Below the pieces are notes generated by a model that saw only the letters and a program-made list of their open reading frames with translations, made no database searches and had not been told where the DNA came from. From the NCBI GenBank assembly GCA_022446885.1, contig JAKVBU010000029.1, forward strand, positions 1 to 32,769: a stretch of DNA of 32,769 bases, written 5' to 3'. The position numbers were made by a program, and so were the translations under genes. Source of the DNA: Phycisphaerales bacterium. Lineage in GTDB: Bacteria; Planctomycetota; Phycisphaerae; Phycisphaerales; SM1A02. Below are positions 32,651-32,769 of this stretch, one piece after another; position 1 is the first letter of the stretch, and each line of letters starts with the position of its first letter.

Positions 32651-32769
32651 GACTCCACTTCACCCTACCCTTGCCATGCGCAGACCGCAGCGCAGACTCC
32701 ACCTCCCCCTACCCTCGCAAGGCGCAGACCGCAGCGCAGACTCCACCTCCCATCTACCCTCGCAAGGCG
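32651..32769. repeat. 44-bp tandem repeat at the right end
   Basis: Units begin at 32651, 32695 and 32739, each opening GACTCCAC and ending CGCAGACCGCAGCGCA; two are complete and the third is cut by the window end after 31 nt. Copies differ at several positions in the middle. No coding or known repeat family is recognised. Confidence 0.7.

Noticed and set aside
32544-32702. Extension of the saccharopine-dehydrogenase-like gene to the GTG at 32702
   Set aside because: The added residues are Gly/Arg/Pro runs from a G/C homopolymer tract and do not form the expected nucleotide-binding domain.
1-32769. CRISPR arrays, insertion sequences, prophage, toxin-antitoxin or defence genes
   Set aside because: No regularly spaced direct repeats, transposase, integrase or defence-domain proteins were seen; every large open frame is accounted for by housekeeping families.

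Overview
The window is GC-rich, densely packed chromosomal DNA with 28 supported protein genes and one tRNA gene. I see no insertion sequence, phage gene, CRISPR array or rRNA. The gene set points to a diderm bacterium with peptidoglycan: an LptD-like outer-membrane barrel, a division cluster start (rsmH, LysM protein, FtsL-like, FtsI), RNase Y, and an STN/secretin-type protein with a glycine-phenylalanine tail. Together these suggest a Planctomycetota member, probably of the Phycisphaerae. That placement is inference from gene content, not from a marker comparison.

Layout from left to right. (1) 1-2966, minus: an STN/N0-domain protein running off the left edge, downstream of carA. (2) 3041-9430, plus: priA, then odhA (sucA) and odhB (sucB), the E1 and E2 of 2-oxoglutarate dehydrogenase. 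(3) 9460-13320: a small membrane protein (minus), then the division cluster rsmH, a membrane-anchored double-LysM protein, an FtsL-like protein and ftsI, with the last three joined by ATGA overlaps. (4) 13331-14284, minus: a UbiA-like prenyltransferase homologue. (5) 14323-20047, plus: ribH, nusB, ftsY, lptD and mtnP, with start/stop overlaps at three of four junctions. (6) 20053-23096, minus: rny, efp, rsmA, with a structured rny leader. (7) 23456-25173, plus: a possible 10-codon leader ORF and a duplicated ABC-2-type permease. (8) 25206-28759, minus: pyruvate dehydrogenase pdhA, pdhB, pdhC. (9) 28828-32769: a chagasin-type (I42) inhibitor lipoprotein, tRNA-Arg(ACG), rpsT, a CPBP intramembrane protease, a Gfo/Idh/MocA oxidoreductase, and the C-terminal part of a saccharopine-dehydrogenase-like protein. 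The last gene dissolves into G/C homopolymers and a 44-bp tandem repeat at the right end.

Functionally the window is mostly housekeeping: carbon flow into and through the TCA cycle by two separate 2-oxoacid dehydrogenases (no E3 lipoamide dehydrogenase in view), envelope biogenesis and division, translation and RNA turnover, and replication restart. The accessory interest is regulatory. Several genes without a Shine-Dalgarno sequence have a -10-like hexamer 6-8 nt before the start codon, which suggests leaderless transcripts. The rny leader can form mutually exclusive hairpins built from a repeated octamer. A minicistron is coupled to the permease. I found no convincing new defence or mobile system.
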